Notes: a model not told the origin generated them from the letters alone. Numbered from the stretch's first letter, positions 1 through 8,237 are shown. The stretch: 17,281 bases of DNA from Pseudomonadota bacterium (GCA_947454665.1 CANGMU010000028.1:1-17281); one strand, 5' to 3'. A program made the numbers and translations.

Positions 1-978
1 ACGCGCGTGCTGCTGGACGGCGGGCGCGCGACAGGCGTCGAAGCGATGACGCCGGACGGCTTCGTGACGGGCGCCTCGCGCGGCGAGATCGTGCTCTGCG
101 CCGGTGCCCTGCAATCGCCCCAGCTTCTGTTGCTCTCCGGTATCGGCGACGCCGCGGAGCTTGCGCAGGCCGGCATCATGCCGCGCCACGCCCTGTCCGG
201 CGTCGGCCGCAACCTGCACGACCACCTCGCCAGCCCCGTCCACCGCAGCACATCCGTCGGCGATTCCTACGGCGTGTCGTGGAAGGCCATGCCGCGCAAC
301 CTGCTGCAGGCCGCGCAATACGCGATATCGCGCACCGGTCCCATGGCGAACAACATCTTCGAGGCTGCGGCCTTCGTGAAGACGCGCGAGGGGCTGGACC
401 GCCCCGATGTGCAGCTGGTCTTCCAGGCGGCCAAGCGCCCCTCGCCGAAGTTCCCGTTTCCCGTAGGCCATGGCTATGCGATCAGCCCCGTCGGGCTGTA
501 TCCACGCAGCCGCGGCCGCATCACGCTGGCAGGCCCCGATCCGCTCGCTGCACCCTTGATCGATCCGGGGCTGCTTTCGGCGCCGGAAGATATCGAGCCC
601 CTCATCCGCGGCATCCGCCTCGCGAGGCGCGTGTTCGATTCACCGGCCTTCGCGCGCTACCGGGCCACCGAAACAGCACCCGGTGCCGGTCGCGACGATG
701 ATGAAGCGCTGGCCGACTACATCCGCAAGGAGGCCTATACGGTGCACCACCCGGTCAGCACCTGCCGCATGGGCCAGGACGCCGGCGCGGTGGTGAGCCC
801 GGACCTGCGCGTGATCGGCCTCGACGGGCTGCGCGTCGCCGATGCATCGGTCTTCCCGTCGATCGTCGGTGGCAACACCAATGCCGCCGTGATGATGGTG
901 GCCGAGAAGGCCGCCGACCTGCTGATGGACCGGACGCCGCTGGCGCCCGCAGAACTTACCGACCTCCCGAGGACATGA
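1..978 (+). CDS. GMC-family FAD-dependent alcohol oxidoreductase, C-terminal part (5' end outside window)
   Basis: The frame is open from base 1, so the start and the N-terminal FAD-binding Rossmann motif lie upstream of the window. The visible part carries the second GMC signature GALQSPQLLLLSGIG near its beginning, then VGRNLHDHLASP, the active-site segment VHHPVSTCRMG, and the C-terminal FAD/substrate block GLRVADASVFPSIVGGNTNAA. In this family (choline dehydrogenase, PEG and alkyl-alcohol dehydrogenases, glucose oxidase) these residues hold FAD and provide the catalytic His plus a second His/Asn; here I see His in HHP and Asn in GGNTN. It would oxidise an alcohol to an aldehyde or ketone, but the substrate cannot be read from the sequence. 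The next gene follows at once, so the two are probably co-transcribed. The family call is firm and the specificity unknown. Confidence 0.93.
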   Translation, partial: TRVLLDGGRATGVEAMTPDGFVTGASRGEIVLCAGALQSPQLLLLSGIGDAAELAQAGIMPRHALSGVGRNLHDHLASPVHRSTSVGDSYGVSWKAMPRNLLQAAQYAISRTGPMANNIFEAAAFVKTREGLDRPDVQLVFQAAKRPSPKFPFPVGHGYAISPVGLYPRSRGRITLAGPDPLAAPLIDPGLLSAPEDIEPLIRGIRLARRVFDSPAFARYRATETAPGAGRDDDEALADYIRKEAYTVHHPVSTCRMGQDAGAVVSPDLRVIGLDGLRVADASVFPSIVGGNTNAAVMMVAEKAADLLMDRTPLAPAELTDLPRT

Positions 979-980
979 CG

Positions 981-1445
981 ATGAGCCAGACCCTGAGCAC
1001 TGCCGAACGCATCGAGATCGAGCGCGCCTGCGAGCGCCTGGTGCTCGATTACTGCCGCGCGCTGGACCTCGGCGACATGAGCGCTGCCGCGGACTGTTTC
1101 GCGGAGAACGGCTCGATGGCACGCCCGATGACGCCGGACGTGGTGATCACGGGCCGCGAGACGATCCGCGCCGCGCTGCTGACGCGCCCGAAGACGCTGC
1201 TGACCAAGCACCTGACCACGAACATCCAGATCGACGTGCAGGACCGGGACAATGCCTCCGGCCTGTCCTACCTGACGATGATCTCGACGACGCCCGCGGA
1301 TGGCGCCCTGCCGCCCTTCGTGTCGGCGGGGCCGTTGTGGTTCGGCGAGTGCGCCGACACCTTCGTGCGCGAAAACGGCGTCTGGAAGCTGAAGGACCGC
1401 CGCGGCTCGATCCAGATGAAATTCTTCGGCGGCGCGCCGGCCTGA
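981..1445 (+). CDS. SnoaL-like / NTF2-fold polyketide-cyclase-type protein
   Basis: A protein of about 154 residues with the hallmarks of the SnoaL-like (NTF2 cone) superfamily: an N-terminal helical segment ending in YCRALDLGDMSAAADCFAEN, an ITGRETIRAAL stretch, a His-containing KHLTTNIQI strand and a C-terminal ENGVWKLKDRRG strand. Family members include cyclases, ketosteroid-isomerase-like enzymes, dehydratases and non-enzymatic binders, so the reaction is not assigned. Two ATGs compete. The one at 975 overlaps the stop of the upstream oxidoreductase (ATGA) but sits only 2 bases from the GAGG at 969-972. The one at 981 has that GAGG at a good 8-base spacing, so I chose it. Tight linkage to a GMC dehydrogenase suggests both act in one catabolic or secondary-metabolite pathway. 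Confidence 0.88.
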   Translation: MSQTLSTAERIEIERACERLVLDYCRALDLGDMSAAADCFAENGSMARPMTPDVVITGRETIRAALLTRPKTLLTKHLTTNIQIDVQDRDNASGLSYLTMISTTPADGALPPFVSAGPLWFGECADTFVRENGVWKLKDRRGSIQMKFFGGAPA

Positions 1446-1454
1446 GACCGGCGT
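1434..1454 (+). terminator. Short GC hairpin at the SnoaL-like gene end, stop codon in the loop
   Basis: CGCCGG (1435-1440) pairs with CCGGCG (1448-1453), with a possible G-U pair outside (1434/1454). The 7-base loop cctgaga contains the TGA stop. There is no T-run after it, so it may be a weak or Rho-assisted stop between convergent genes, or chance in GC-rich DNA. Confidence 0.25.
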
Positions 1455-1470
1455 ACCGGGCAGGCGCGCG

Positions 1471-2079
1471 TCAGCCCAGACCGAGCAACCTCGCCGCCTG
1501 ACCAACAGCTGCTGGATCAGTCAGCGCCACGAAGGCCAGACCGGCCAGCGCGCCGCCCAGATGGGCCCCGTGGTTGATCCGGCCCGTACCGGACCGCTCC
1601 GACCACCAGGACCATACAAGGTAGCCCACGGCAAACACGGCGGCCGGGATCGGCACGGGGATCGGGAAGATCATCAGCCTGTCCAGCGGGCGATAGACGA
1701 TCGACGCGAACAGCACCGCCGAGATCGCGCCGGAGGCGCCCAGCGTCGCGTAGTTCGCATCCGTCCGGTGGCGCAGACAGGTCCAGCCCTGGCTGACGGC
1801 GATGCCGATGGCATAAAGCAGCCCGAAACGCAGGCTGCCGATCCGCGACTCCAGTGCCAGGCCGAAGCTCCAGAGCGTCACCGCGTTGAACAGCAGGTGC
1901 GGGAGATCGGCATGCACGAACGCCGACGTGAAGGCCGTCCACCTGCGGCGGCCGCGGGCGAATTCCCATGGCCGGAACAGCAGGCGATCCGGCAGGCCGC
2001 GGGCAAAGGTCAGGCTCGCCGCGCCGATAAGGCCAAGGCTCGCTAGCAGGATGAGGCAGAGGCTGGGAGTGGCAGTCAT
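1471..2079 (-). CDS. Rhomboid-family intramembrane serine protease
   Basis: A 202-residue polytopic membrane protein of the compact rhomboid type. The conserved TM2 block HADLPHLLFN gives His61 and Asn65, which match the oxyanion-stabilising His150/Asn154 of E. coli GlpG. The nucleophile motif GASG holds Ser116, and the last helix motif INHGAHLGGALAG holds the catalytic His173. All dyad residues are present, so it is probably active and cleaves transmembrane substrates in the inner membrane. No cytoplasmic N-terminal domain is present. I placed the start at the ATG at 2079; a GTG at 2106 would add nine residues (VSPALPCDA), and neither has a clear Shine-Dalgarno. It faces the end of the SnoaL-like gene and diverges from the RND permease. 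A rhombosortase assignment cannot be excluded, but no GlyGly-CTERM partner is visible. Confidence 0.9.
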   Translation of the reverse strand: MTATPSLCLILLASLGLIGAASLTFARGLPDRLLFRPWEFARGRRRWTAFTSAFVHADLPHLLFNAVTLWSFGLALESRIGSLRFGLLYAIGIAVSQGWTCLRHRTDANYATLGASGAISAVLFASIVYRPLDRLMIFPIPVPIPAAVFAVGYLVWSWWSERSGTGRINHGAHLGGALAGLAFVALTDPAAVGQAARLLGLG

Positions 2080-2127
2080 GGCATCGCATGGTAATGCGGG
2101 AGACACGGGCCGGGCGGTAAAGTACGA

Positions 2128-2138
2128 GATCCCGGATC
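2128..2138. promoter_or_regulatory. Perfect 5-1-5 palindrome upstream of the RND permease
   Basis: GATCC-C-GGATC is an exact inverted repeat in the 80-base divergent region between the rhomboid gene and the RND operon, and a further GGATC lies at 2146-2150. It ends 21 bases before the permease GTG, where a repressor site would be plausible. No regulator gene is adjacent, so the operator role is only a guess. Confidence 0.2.
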
Positions 2139-2159
2139 ACGTAGCGGATCGAACGCCCA

Positions 2160-5100
2160 GTGTGGATCGTTGATATCGCCCTACGCAGGCCCTACACGTT
2201 CATCGTGATGGCACTGCTGCTGCCGCTCTTCGGCCTGCTGGCGCTGCAGCGCATGGCCGTCGATATTTTTCCCAGGATCCCCATCCCCATCCTGGCGGCG
2301 GTCTGGAACTACGGTGGCCTGCCGGCCGACGAAGTGGGAAGCCGCATCACCACGCAATACGAGCGTGGCATCTCGACAGTCGTGAACGACGTCGAGCACA
2401 TCGAGTCCCAGTCGGTCGCCGGCTATGGCGTGATCAAGGTCTACCTGCACCCCGGCGCGAACGTCGAGAAGGCGCAGTCACAGATGGTGGCGACCAGCCA
2501 GTCCACGTCGCGCTCGATGCCAACCGGCATCAGCCCGCCGCTGATCGTGGCCTATGACGCAGCAAACGTGCCGGTGCTGCAGGTGTCACTGACCAGCGAA
2601 CGGCTGGCCGAACACGAACTCTTCGACCTGGCGAACAACTTCGTGCGCGTGCGCCTGGCAACGGTGCAGGGCGCCTCGGTGACGACGCCCTACGGCGGCA
2701 AGAACCGGCAGATCCAGGTGGACCTGGACCCGGCTGCGCTCGCGGCCCGCGGGCTCATGGCCAGCGACATCACGGACGCCATCGCCGCACAGAACCTGAC
2801 CCTGCCGGCCGGCACGCAGAAGATCGGCAACACCGAATTCGACGTGAAGCTCAATGCCAGCACGCCGTCGATCGATGCCCTGAACGACCTGCCGCTGAAA
2901 TCCGCAGCAGGCGGACTTTTCCTGCGGGATGTGGCCCAGGTGCGCGACGGCTTCACGCCGCAGACCAACATCGTGCGCGTGGACAGCCAGCGCGCCGCGC
3001 TGCTGCAGATCCAGCGCAGCGGTGGCGCCTCGACGCTGGACATCATCTCGCGCATCAAGGAAGCCCTTCCGCAGGTCGCCTCGACGCTGCCGGAAGACCT
3101 GCGCATGGACGTCATCGGCGACCAGTCAGTGTTCGTGCGTGCGGCCATCAACGGCGTGATGCACGAGGGCCTGATCGCCGCCTGCCTCACCGCCCTGCTG
3201 ATCCTGGTGTTCCTCGGCAGCTGGCGCAGCACGCTGATCATCTGCATCTCGATACCGCTGTCGATCATGGCCGCGATCATCGCGCTCTCGGCAACGGGAC
3301 AGACGATCAACATCATGACGCTGTCGGGTTTCGCGCTGTCCATCGGCATCCTCGTCGACGATGCGACGGTGACGATCGAGAACATCAACGCGCACCTGGA
3401 GCAGGGCAAGGACATCACGACCGCGATCCGCGATGGCGCGCAGCAGATCGTGTTGCCGGCACTGGTGTCGGTGCTGTGCATCTGCGTCGTGTTCGTGCCG
3501 ATGTTCTTCCTCAGCGGCGTGGCGCAGTTCCTCTTCGCGCCGATGGCGCAGGCCGTGATCTTCTCGTTGTTGGCCTCCTTCGTGCTTTCGCGCACGCTGG
3601 TGCCGACGCTTGCCAAGTACTGGCTTGCTACGCAACCCGTCGTCCACCACGCGACGCTCGCGACGGCAAAAGGCTTCAGGGAACGCTTCGATGCCGGATT
3701 CCTCGCGCTGCGCGAAGGCTACGAGCACGTGTTGTCCGGTGTCCTGCGGCGGCCGCTGCGCTTCGCCACGGCCTTCCTGGCCGCTGCCATCGCCTCGCTG
3801 GCCCTGGTGCCCGCGCTCGGTACGGACTTCTTCCCGGCTGTCGATGCGGGACAGATCAAGTTGCACGTCCGGGCCCGCGGCGGACTGCGCGTCGAGGAAA
3901 CCGCAGCCCTCTGCGACCGCATCGAGGCCGCCATCCGCGAGATCATCCCGGAGCGGGAGATCCAGACCCTCGTGGACAACATCGGCATGCCGCAGAGCGG
4001 CCTGAACCTGATCTACAACAATTCGGGGCCGACCGGCAGCGGCGACGCGGACATCCTGCTGACCTTGAAGCCGGCCCATGGCCCGACCGCAGGCTACGTC
4101 GCGCAGTTGCGGCGGACGCTGCCCGAACGTTTCCCGGGCACGGACTTCGCCTTCCTGCCAGCGGACATCGTCAGCCAGATCCTCAACCTCGGCCTGCCCA
4201 CGCCGATCGACGTGCAGATCGTCGGCAACAACATCGACGCGAACCGCGACGTGGCACGCAAGCTGCTGGACAGGCTGCGCGGCATTCCAGGTCTCGTCGA
4301 CCTGCGCATGCAGCAGAGTTACGACCGGCCGCAACTCCTGCTCGACGTGGATCGCGACCAGGCACGCGACATTGGGCTCACGCAAAGACAGATCGCACAG
4401 GACCTGCTGATCAACCTGAGTGGCAGCTTCCAGACCACGCCGGCGTTCTGGCTGAACCCGGCCAATGGCGTGCAATACCTCATCGCCACGCAGACACCAC
4501 AGCATCGGCTGAGCTCGGCGGCAGACCTGCTCGCGCTGCCGCTCGGCCCGGACTCGGGTGGCTCCAGCCGGACGCTCGGCCAGCTGACCGATCTGGCGTT
4601 CCACACGGGCCCTTCAGTCGTCTCGCACTACAACGTGCAACCCGTGCTGGACCTGTACGGCGACGTGGCGGGTCGCGACTTCGGTGGCGTGGCCCGGGAA
4701 CTGCGCGCAGCGGTGGAGGCTGCCCGCAAGGACCTGCCGCGCGGCACGCGCATCGAACTGCGGGGACAGCTGGAGACGATGGATTCGTCTTTCTCCGGGC
4801 TGTCGACCGGCCTCGCGCTCGCGATCCTGCTGATCTACCTGCTGCTCGTCGTGATGTTCCAGTCCTGGACCGACGCCCTGATCATTGTTGCAGCGCTGCC
4901 CGCCGCGCTCGCCGGCATCGCCTGGTGCCTGTTCCTGACCGGCACGACGCTCTCGGTGCCCGCCTTCACCGGCGCCATCCTGTGCATGGGCGTGGCCACG
5001 GCGAACAGCATCCTGGTCGTGAGCTTCGCGCGCGAGCGGCTGGCCGCCGGGCGCGATGCGGCCTCGGCGATGCTGGAGGCCGGGCATGCTCGCCTGCGCC

Positions 5101-5318
5101 CCGTGCTCATGACGGCCCTGGCGATGCTGGTGGGCATGGCGCCGATGGCGCTCGGACTTGGCGAGGGCAGCGAACAGAACGCCCCGCTCGGCCGCGCCGT
5201 GATCGGCGGCCTCGCCTTCGCCACGGTGGCCACGTTGTTCTTCGTGCCGGCCGTTTTCACTTTCCTGCACGCGCGCCGCGCCCGGCGCACGGAATCCGGA
5301 GTGCCTGCCCATGTCTGA
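2160..5318 (+). CDS. RND-superfamily efflux transporter, inner-membrane permease (AcrB/MdtB-like)
   Basis: At 1052 residues it has the usual HAE1/AcrB length and layout: TM1 near residues 10-30 (LRRPYTFIVMALLLPLFGLL), a first large periplasmic loop, TM2-6 from about residue 335, a second periplasmic loop from about 555, and TM8-12 near the C-terminus. TM4 carries the proton-relay acidic pair in GILVDDATVTIEN (Asp400/Asp401, equivalent to AcrB Asp407/408). The TM10 motif reads MGVATANSILVVSFA, so the position of AcrB Lys940 is Ala948. The pump would export hydrophobic or amphiphilic compounds using the proton gradient, together with the adaptor downstream. The start is GTG at 2160, giving MWIVDIALRRPYTF, a typical family N-terminus, though with only a weak ribosome binding site. 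Permease-before-adaptor is the less usual order. The natural substrate is unknown. Confidence 0.95.
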   Translation: MWIVDIALRRPYTFIVMALLLPLFGLLALQRMAVDIFPRIPIPILAAVWNYGGLPADEVGSRITTQYERGISTVVNDVEHIESQSVAGYGVIKVYLHPGANVEKAQSQMVATSQSTSRSMPTGISPPLIVAYDAANVPVLQVSLTSERLAEHELFDLANNFVRVRLATVQGASVTTPYGGKNRQIQVDLDPAALAARGLMASDITDAIAAQNLTLPAGTQKIGNTEFDVKLNASTPSIDALNDLPLKSAAGGLFLRDVAQVRDGFTPQTNIVRVDSQRAALLQIQRSGGASTLDIISRIKEALPQVASTLPEDLRMDVIGDQSVFVRAAINGVMHEGLIAACLTALLILVFLGSWRSTLIICISIPLSIMAAIIALSATGQTINIMTLSGFALSIGILVDDATVTIENINAHLEQGKDITTAIRDGAQQIVLPALVSVLCICVVFVPMFFLSGVAQFLFAPMAQAVIFSLLASFVLSRTLVPTLAKYWLATQPVVHHATLATAKGFRERFDAGFLALREGYEHVLSGVLRRPLRFATAFLAAAIASLALVPALGTDFFPAVDAGQIKLHVRARGGLRVEETAALCDRIEAAIREIIPEREIQTLVDNIGMPQSGLNLIYNNSGPTGSGDADILLTLKPAHGPTAGYVAQLRRTLPERFPGTDFAFLPADIVSQILNLGLPTPIDVQIVGNNIDANRDVARKLLDRLRGIPGLVDLRMQQSYDRPQLLLDVDRDQARDIGLTQRQIAQDLLINLSGSFQTTPAFWLNPANGVQYLIATQTPQHRLSSAADLLALPLGPDSGGSSRTLGQLTDLAFHTGPSVVSHYNVQPVLDLYGDVAGRDFGGVARELRAAVEAARKDLPRGTRIELRGQLETMDSSFSGLSTGLALAILLIYLLLVVMFQSWTDALIIVAALPAALAGIAWCLFLTGTTLSVPAFTGAILCMGVATANSILVVSFARERLAAGRDAASAMLEAGHARLRPVLMTALAMLVGMAPMALGLGEGSEQNAPLGRAVIGGLAFATVATLFFVPAVFTFLHARRARRTESGVPAHV

Positions 5319-6480
5319 CCGTTCCCGCGCGCGCACGCTGGCCGTGGCCATAGCCGTCGTCGCCGCCCTGCTGGTGGCCCAAGGACTCTTCACGCGCCAC
5401 CGCGCCTTTGCAGCCCTGCAGGCCAGCAGCGCCGAAGCCGCGGTGCTGGCCGTGACGACAACACGCCCGTCCACCGGCGAAGGCAAGGCCCTGCAGTTGC
5501 CCGGCACGTTGCAGCCGCAGAACGAAGCGAATCTCTATGCGCGCAGCCAGGGCTATGTGAAGCGGCTGCATGCCGACATCGGCCAACGCGTGAAGGCGGG
5601 CCAGGTGCTGGCCGAGATCGATACGCCGGAACTCGACGAGCAGCTGCGTCAAGCGCGCGCCGACGAGGCCAACGGCAAGGCCGCCGAAGAATTGGCCCGC
5701 GCGACGGCCACGCGCTGGCAGGCACTCTTCGACCAGAAGCTCGTCTCGCGCCAGGCGATGGAGGAAAAGCAGGCCGATGCGCGGGCGAAGCGGGCCACGC
5801 TGGATTCGCAGGGCGCGAATGTCGCCCGCCTCACGCAGCTACAGGGCTTCCGGCGCTTGGTCGCGCCCTTCGAGGGCACCGTGACCGCCCGCAACGCGGA
5901 TCTGGGGCAGCTTGTCACGGCCGCCGGCGCGACCAATTCGATGGGCGGCGTCGCACCGTTGTTCCGCATCGCCTCGACCGGCGCGCTGCGCATCTATGTG
6001 CAGATACCCCAGACGCAGGCCCCACGGGTGAAGCCCGGCATGATGGCGCGCCTCACGGTGCCGGAAAGGCCGGACCGGGACTATGTCGCCAAGGTGGTGC
6101 GCAGCGCAGGAGCCATCGACCCGGCCACCCGTTCATTACGCGTGGAGCTGGCCGTGGAGGACCCGAAGGGCGAACTGCTGACGGGTGCCTTCGCGCATGT
6201 GGGCTTCTCGATGGACGGCAGCGGCGGACTGCCGCGGCTGCCTGTCGCAGCGCTGATTTTCCGCGGCAAGGGCGCGCAGGTCGCCGTGCTAGGCACCGAT
6301 GGAAAAGCCCAGCTGAAGCCGATCAAGATCGGCCGCGATTACGGCACGGAATTCGAGGTCGCCGCCGGCGTCGGTCCGGGGGACGAGGTCGTGCTCAACC
6401 CGCCGGATTCGCTGCTGGACGGTCAGGCGTTGCGGCGGGTGGCGGCCCAGCCTGCGGTGGCAACGACGGCGCGTCCGTAG
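5311..6480 (+). CDS. RND efflux periplasmic adaptor (membrane fusion protein, HlyD/AcrA-like)
   Basis: A 389-residue adaptor. It opens with an uncleaved-looking N-terminal anchor (residues 9-25, TLAVAIAVVAALLVAQG) rather than a lipoprotein box. A split lipoyl domain follows: the first half around RSQGYVKRLHADIGQRVKAGQVLAEIDTP is written here only by its ends, RSQGYVKRL and VLAEIDTP, and the second half is LVAPFEGTVTARNADLG. Between them lies a short alpha-hairpin rich in Ala, Glu and Arg. Beta-barrel and membrane-proximal domains make up the rest (GALRIYVQIPQ, ATRSLRVELAVED). It would join the RND permease to an outer-membrane channel across the periplasm. The ATG overlaps the permease stop by 8 bases (ATGTCTGA) and has GGAG at 5298-5301, which indicates translational coupling. 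The last 86 bases are also coding on the other strand (motB end). Confidence 0.95.
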   Translation: MSDRSRARTLAVAIAVVAALLVAQGLFTRHRAFAALQASSAEAAVLAVTTTRPSTGEGKALQLPGTLQPQNEANLYARSQGYVKRLHADIGQRVKAGQVLAEIDTPELDEQLRQARADEANGKAAEELARATATRWQALFDQKLVSRQAMEEKQADARAKRATLDSQGANVARLTQLQGFRRLVAPFEGTVTARNADLGQLVTAAGATNSMGGVAPLFRIASTGALRIYVQIPQTQAPRVKPGMMARLTVPERPDRDYVAKVVRSAGAIDPATRSLRVELAVEDPKGELLTGAFAHVGFSMDGSGGLPRLPVAALIFRGKGAQVAVLGTDGKAQLKPIKIGRDYGTEFEVAAGVGPGDEVVLNPPDSLLDGQALRRVAAQPAVATTARP

Positions 6481-7351
6481 CCAGCGCCGCGTCTTCCGCC
6501 TTCTTCGTCATCACGATGATGCTGATGCGGCGGTTGATGGGATTCAGCGGCTCGTTGCGCACGAAGAGCACCGACGATGCGAGGCCCACGACGCGGGCGA
6601 TCTTGCCTTCGGACAGTCCTCCGTCCAGCAAGGTCCGGCGCGCCATGTTCGCGCGGTCCGCGGAGAGCTCCCAGTTCGTGTAGCTCTTGCCGTTGCCACC
6701 ATAAGGCTTCGCGTCCGTATGGCCTGAAAGGCTGATGCGGTTGGGTACGGTATTCAGGTGCTTGGCGAGTTCCGCGAGGATCTTCGTCGAGTAATCTTTC
6801 AGCTGCGAGCTGCCCGAATCGAACATCGGGCGGTTCTGCTCGTCGACGATCTGGATGCGCAGGCCCTCCGACGTGATGTCGAGCAGCAACTGGTTCTTGA
6901 ACTGCTGCAAGGTCGGGCTCAGTTCGATCGCCTTCTCGAGCTCCTGCTTGAGCGAATCGAGCTGCTTCTTTTCCTCGGCTTCGGCGAGCTTCATCGCCTC
7001 TTCCATCGAGGTGGGCTGGCCCAGGCCCTGGTCCACGCTGGTCGGGCTGGACTTGGGCGCATCGAGCCCGCCGCCGAGATTGATCGGGCTGGTGCTCGCT
7101 CCGCCAGGGCCATTCTGGCCGGGCGCCGGCTTCGTGCTCTTGCCGGGCTCCATGCTCGGGTTCTTGAAGTATTCGAACAGGGCCGCGCGCTGTTCCTTCG
7201 AAACGGAAGCAACAAGCCACATGACAAGGAAGAAGGCCATCATCGCCGTCACGAAGTCGGCATAGGCGACCTTCCAGGCGCCGCCGTGATGACCGGCCGC
7301 CTGTTTCTTCCGCTTGACGACGATGATCGGTCGTTTGCCTTCGTCGGCCAT
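6395..7351 (-). CDS. motB: Flagellar stator protein MotB
   Basis: A 318-residue MotB. The N-terminus has the basic cytoplasmic stretch (VKRKKQ) and a single transmembrane helix starting at AYADFVTAMMAFFLVMWL. It contains the proton-carrying Asp32, at the same number as in E. coli MotB. A Pro/Gly-rich linker (about 65-115) and a charged helix (115-145) follow, then the OmpA-like peptidoglycan-binding domain with SGHTDAKPYGG (209-219), NWELSADRA (226-234) and NPINRRISI (270-278). The last 35 or so residues are a low-complexity Ala/Pro tail. MotB anchors the stator to the cell wall and forms the proton channel with MotA. It starts 15 bases after the motA stop with AGGGA upstream. Its tail overlaps the adaptor gene end on the opposite strand. 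Confidence 0.97.
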   Translation of the reverse strand: MADEGKRPIIVVKRKKQAAGHHGGAWKVAYADFVTAMMAFFLVMWLVASVSKEQRAALFEYFKNPSMEPGKSTKPAPGQNGPGGASTSPINLGGGLDAPKSSPTSVDQGLGQPTSMEEAMKLAEAEEKKQLDSLKQELEKAIELSPTLQQFKNQLLLDITSEGLRIQIVDEQNRPMFDSGSSQLKDYSTKILAELAKHLNTVPNRISLSGHTDAKPYGGNGKSYTNWELSADRANMARRTLLDGGLSEGKIARVVGLASSVLFVRNEPLNPINRRISIIVMTKKAEDAALATDAPSLPPQAGPPPAATPDRPAANPAG

Positions 7352-7366
7352 CTTTCAGCGTCCCTG

Positions 7367-8227
7367 TCAGCCCGTCTTCTTGCGCAGTTCCTGCTCGAGC
7401 TCCTGGAAATTCGGACGCACCGCGCTGAACAGCAGCTTGCGCGCGAACTCCACGGCAACCGGAGGCGGGTAGCCACGGACGCTGGCTACAAGGGCCATCT
7501 TCACGACCTCGAAGGCCTTGCCCTCTTCGTTGGCCTTGGCCTCCATTGCAGCCGCGATGGGCCCCACGAAACCATAGGCCACGAGGATACCGAGGAAGGT
7601 ACCGACGAGCGCCGCGCCCACGTGGTGGCCGATCTCGGCCGTACTGGCACCCTCGATGCTGGCCATCGTCGTCACGATGCCCAGCACAGCGGCCACGATG
7701 CCGAAACCCGGCAGGGCGTCAGAGACCTTCTGCACGGCATGCGCCGGCTCGGCCGCTTCGTGGTGATGGGTCTCCAGTTCATATTCCAGCAGGCTCTCGA
7801 GTTCGTGCGGATCGAGATTGCCGCCCGAGATCAGGCGCAGGCAATCCGTGATGAATTCCATCATGTGATGGTCGGCCAGCACGAACGGGTATTTCTTGAA
7901 GATGTCGCTCTGGCCGGGATTCTCGATGTGCTTTTCGATGGCCAGGACGCCGTCCTTACGCGCCATCACGAGAATGTCGTAAATGAGCTTGAGCAACTGG
8001 ATGTATTCTTGGCGCCCGTAGCGCGCGCCCTTCACCAGCCCCAAGGCACCGGAGAACGCGCCCTTCACAACCTTGATCGGGTTGCTGATGAGGAAGGCGC
8101 CCAGCGCCGCGCCACAAATGATCACGATTTCGAGCGGGTGCCAGAGCAGCAGGATACTGCCGCCACTGGCCATGAACCCACCGAGCACGCTGCCGAGGAC
8201 TACCAGGGTACCGATGATCGCGAGCAC
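7367..8227 (-). CDS. motA: Flagellar stator protein MotA
   Basis: A 286-residue MotA with four transmembrane segments: two near the N-terminus (1-20, 32-50) and two around 170-225. Between them is the cytoplasmic domain, with Arg90 and Glu98 in MARKDGVLAIEKHIENP, the residues that in E. coli contact the rotor protein FliG. The torque-related prolines are Pro173 (ALPGFG) and Pro223 (VGPIAAA, E. coli Pro222). The C-terminal signature PPPVAVEFARK is present. The start is GTG at 8227, supported by GGAGGAA on the minus strand (8231-8237). With MotB it forms the proton-driven stator in the inner membrane. No other flagellar or chemotaxis gene is in the window, so the stator pair is separate from the main flagellar clusters as far as can be seen here. 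Confidence 0.97.
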   Translation of the reverse strand: MLAIIGTLVVLGSVLGGFMASGGSILLLWHPLEIVIICGAALGAFLISNPIKVVKGAFSGALGLVKGARYGRQEYIQLLKLIYDILVMARKDGVLAIEKHIENPGQSDIFKKYPFVLADHHMMEFITDCLRLISGGNLDPHELESLLEYELETHHHEAAEPAHAVQKVSDALPGFGIVAAVLGIVTTMASIEGASTAEIGHHVGAALVGTFLGILVAYGFVGPIAAAMEAKANEEGKAFEVVKMALVASVRGYPPPVAVEFARKLLFSAVRPNFQELEQELRKKTG

Positions 8228-8230
8228 GAG

Positions 8231-8237
8231 TTCCTCC
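8231..8237 (-). promoter_or_regulatory. Strong ribosome binding site of motA
   Basis: The minus strand reads GGAGGAA three bases before the GTG start of motA (counting from the end of the motif). This near-perfect Shine-Dalgarno fixes the GTG at 8227 as the start. Confidence 0.75.

Noticed and set aside
3126..5353. Long alternative frames over the RND permease (492 codons minus, 625 codons plus)
   Set aside because: Composition is low-complexity Arg/Ala/Pro or Gln/Arg/His. The permease frame accounts for the whole region with recognisable motifs.
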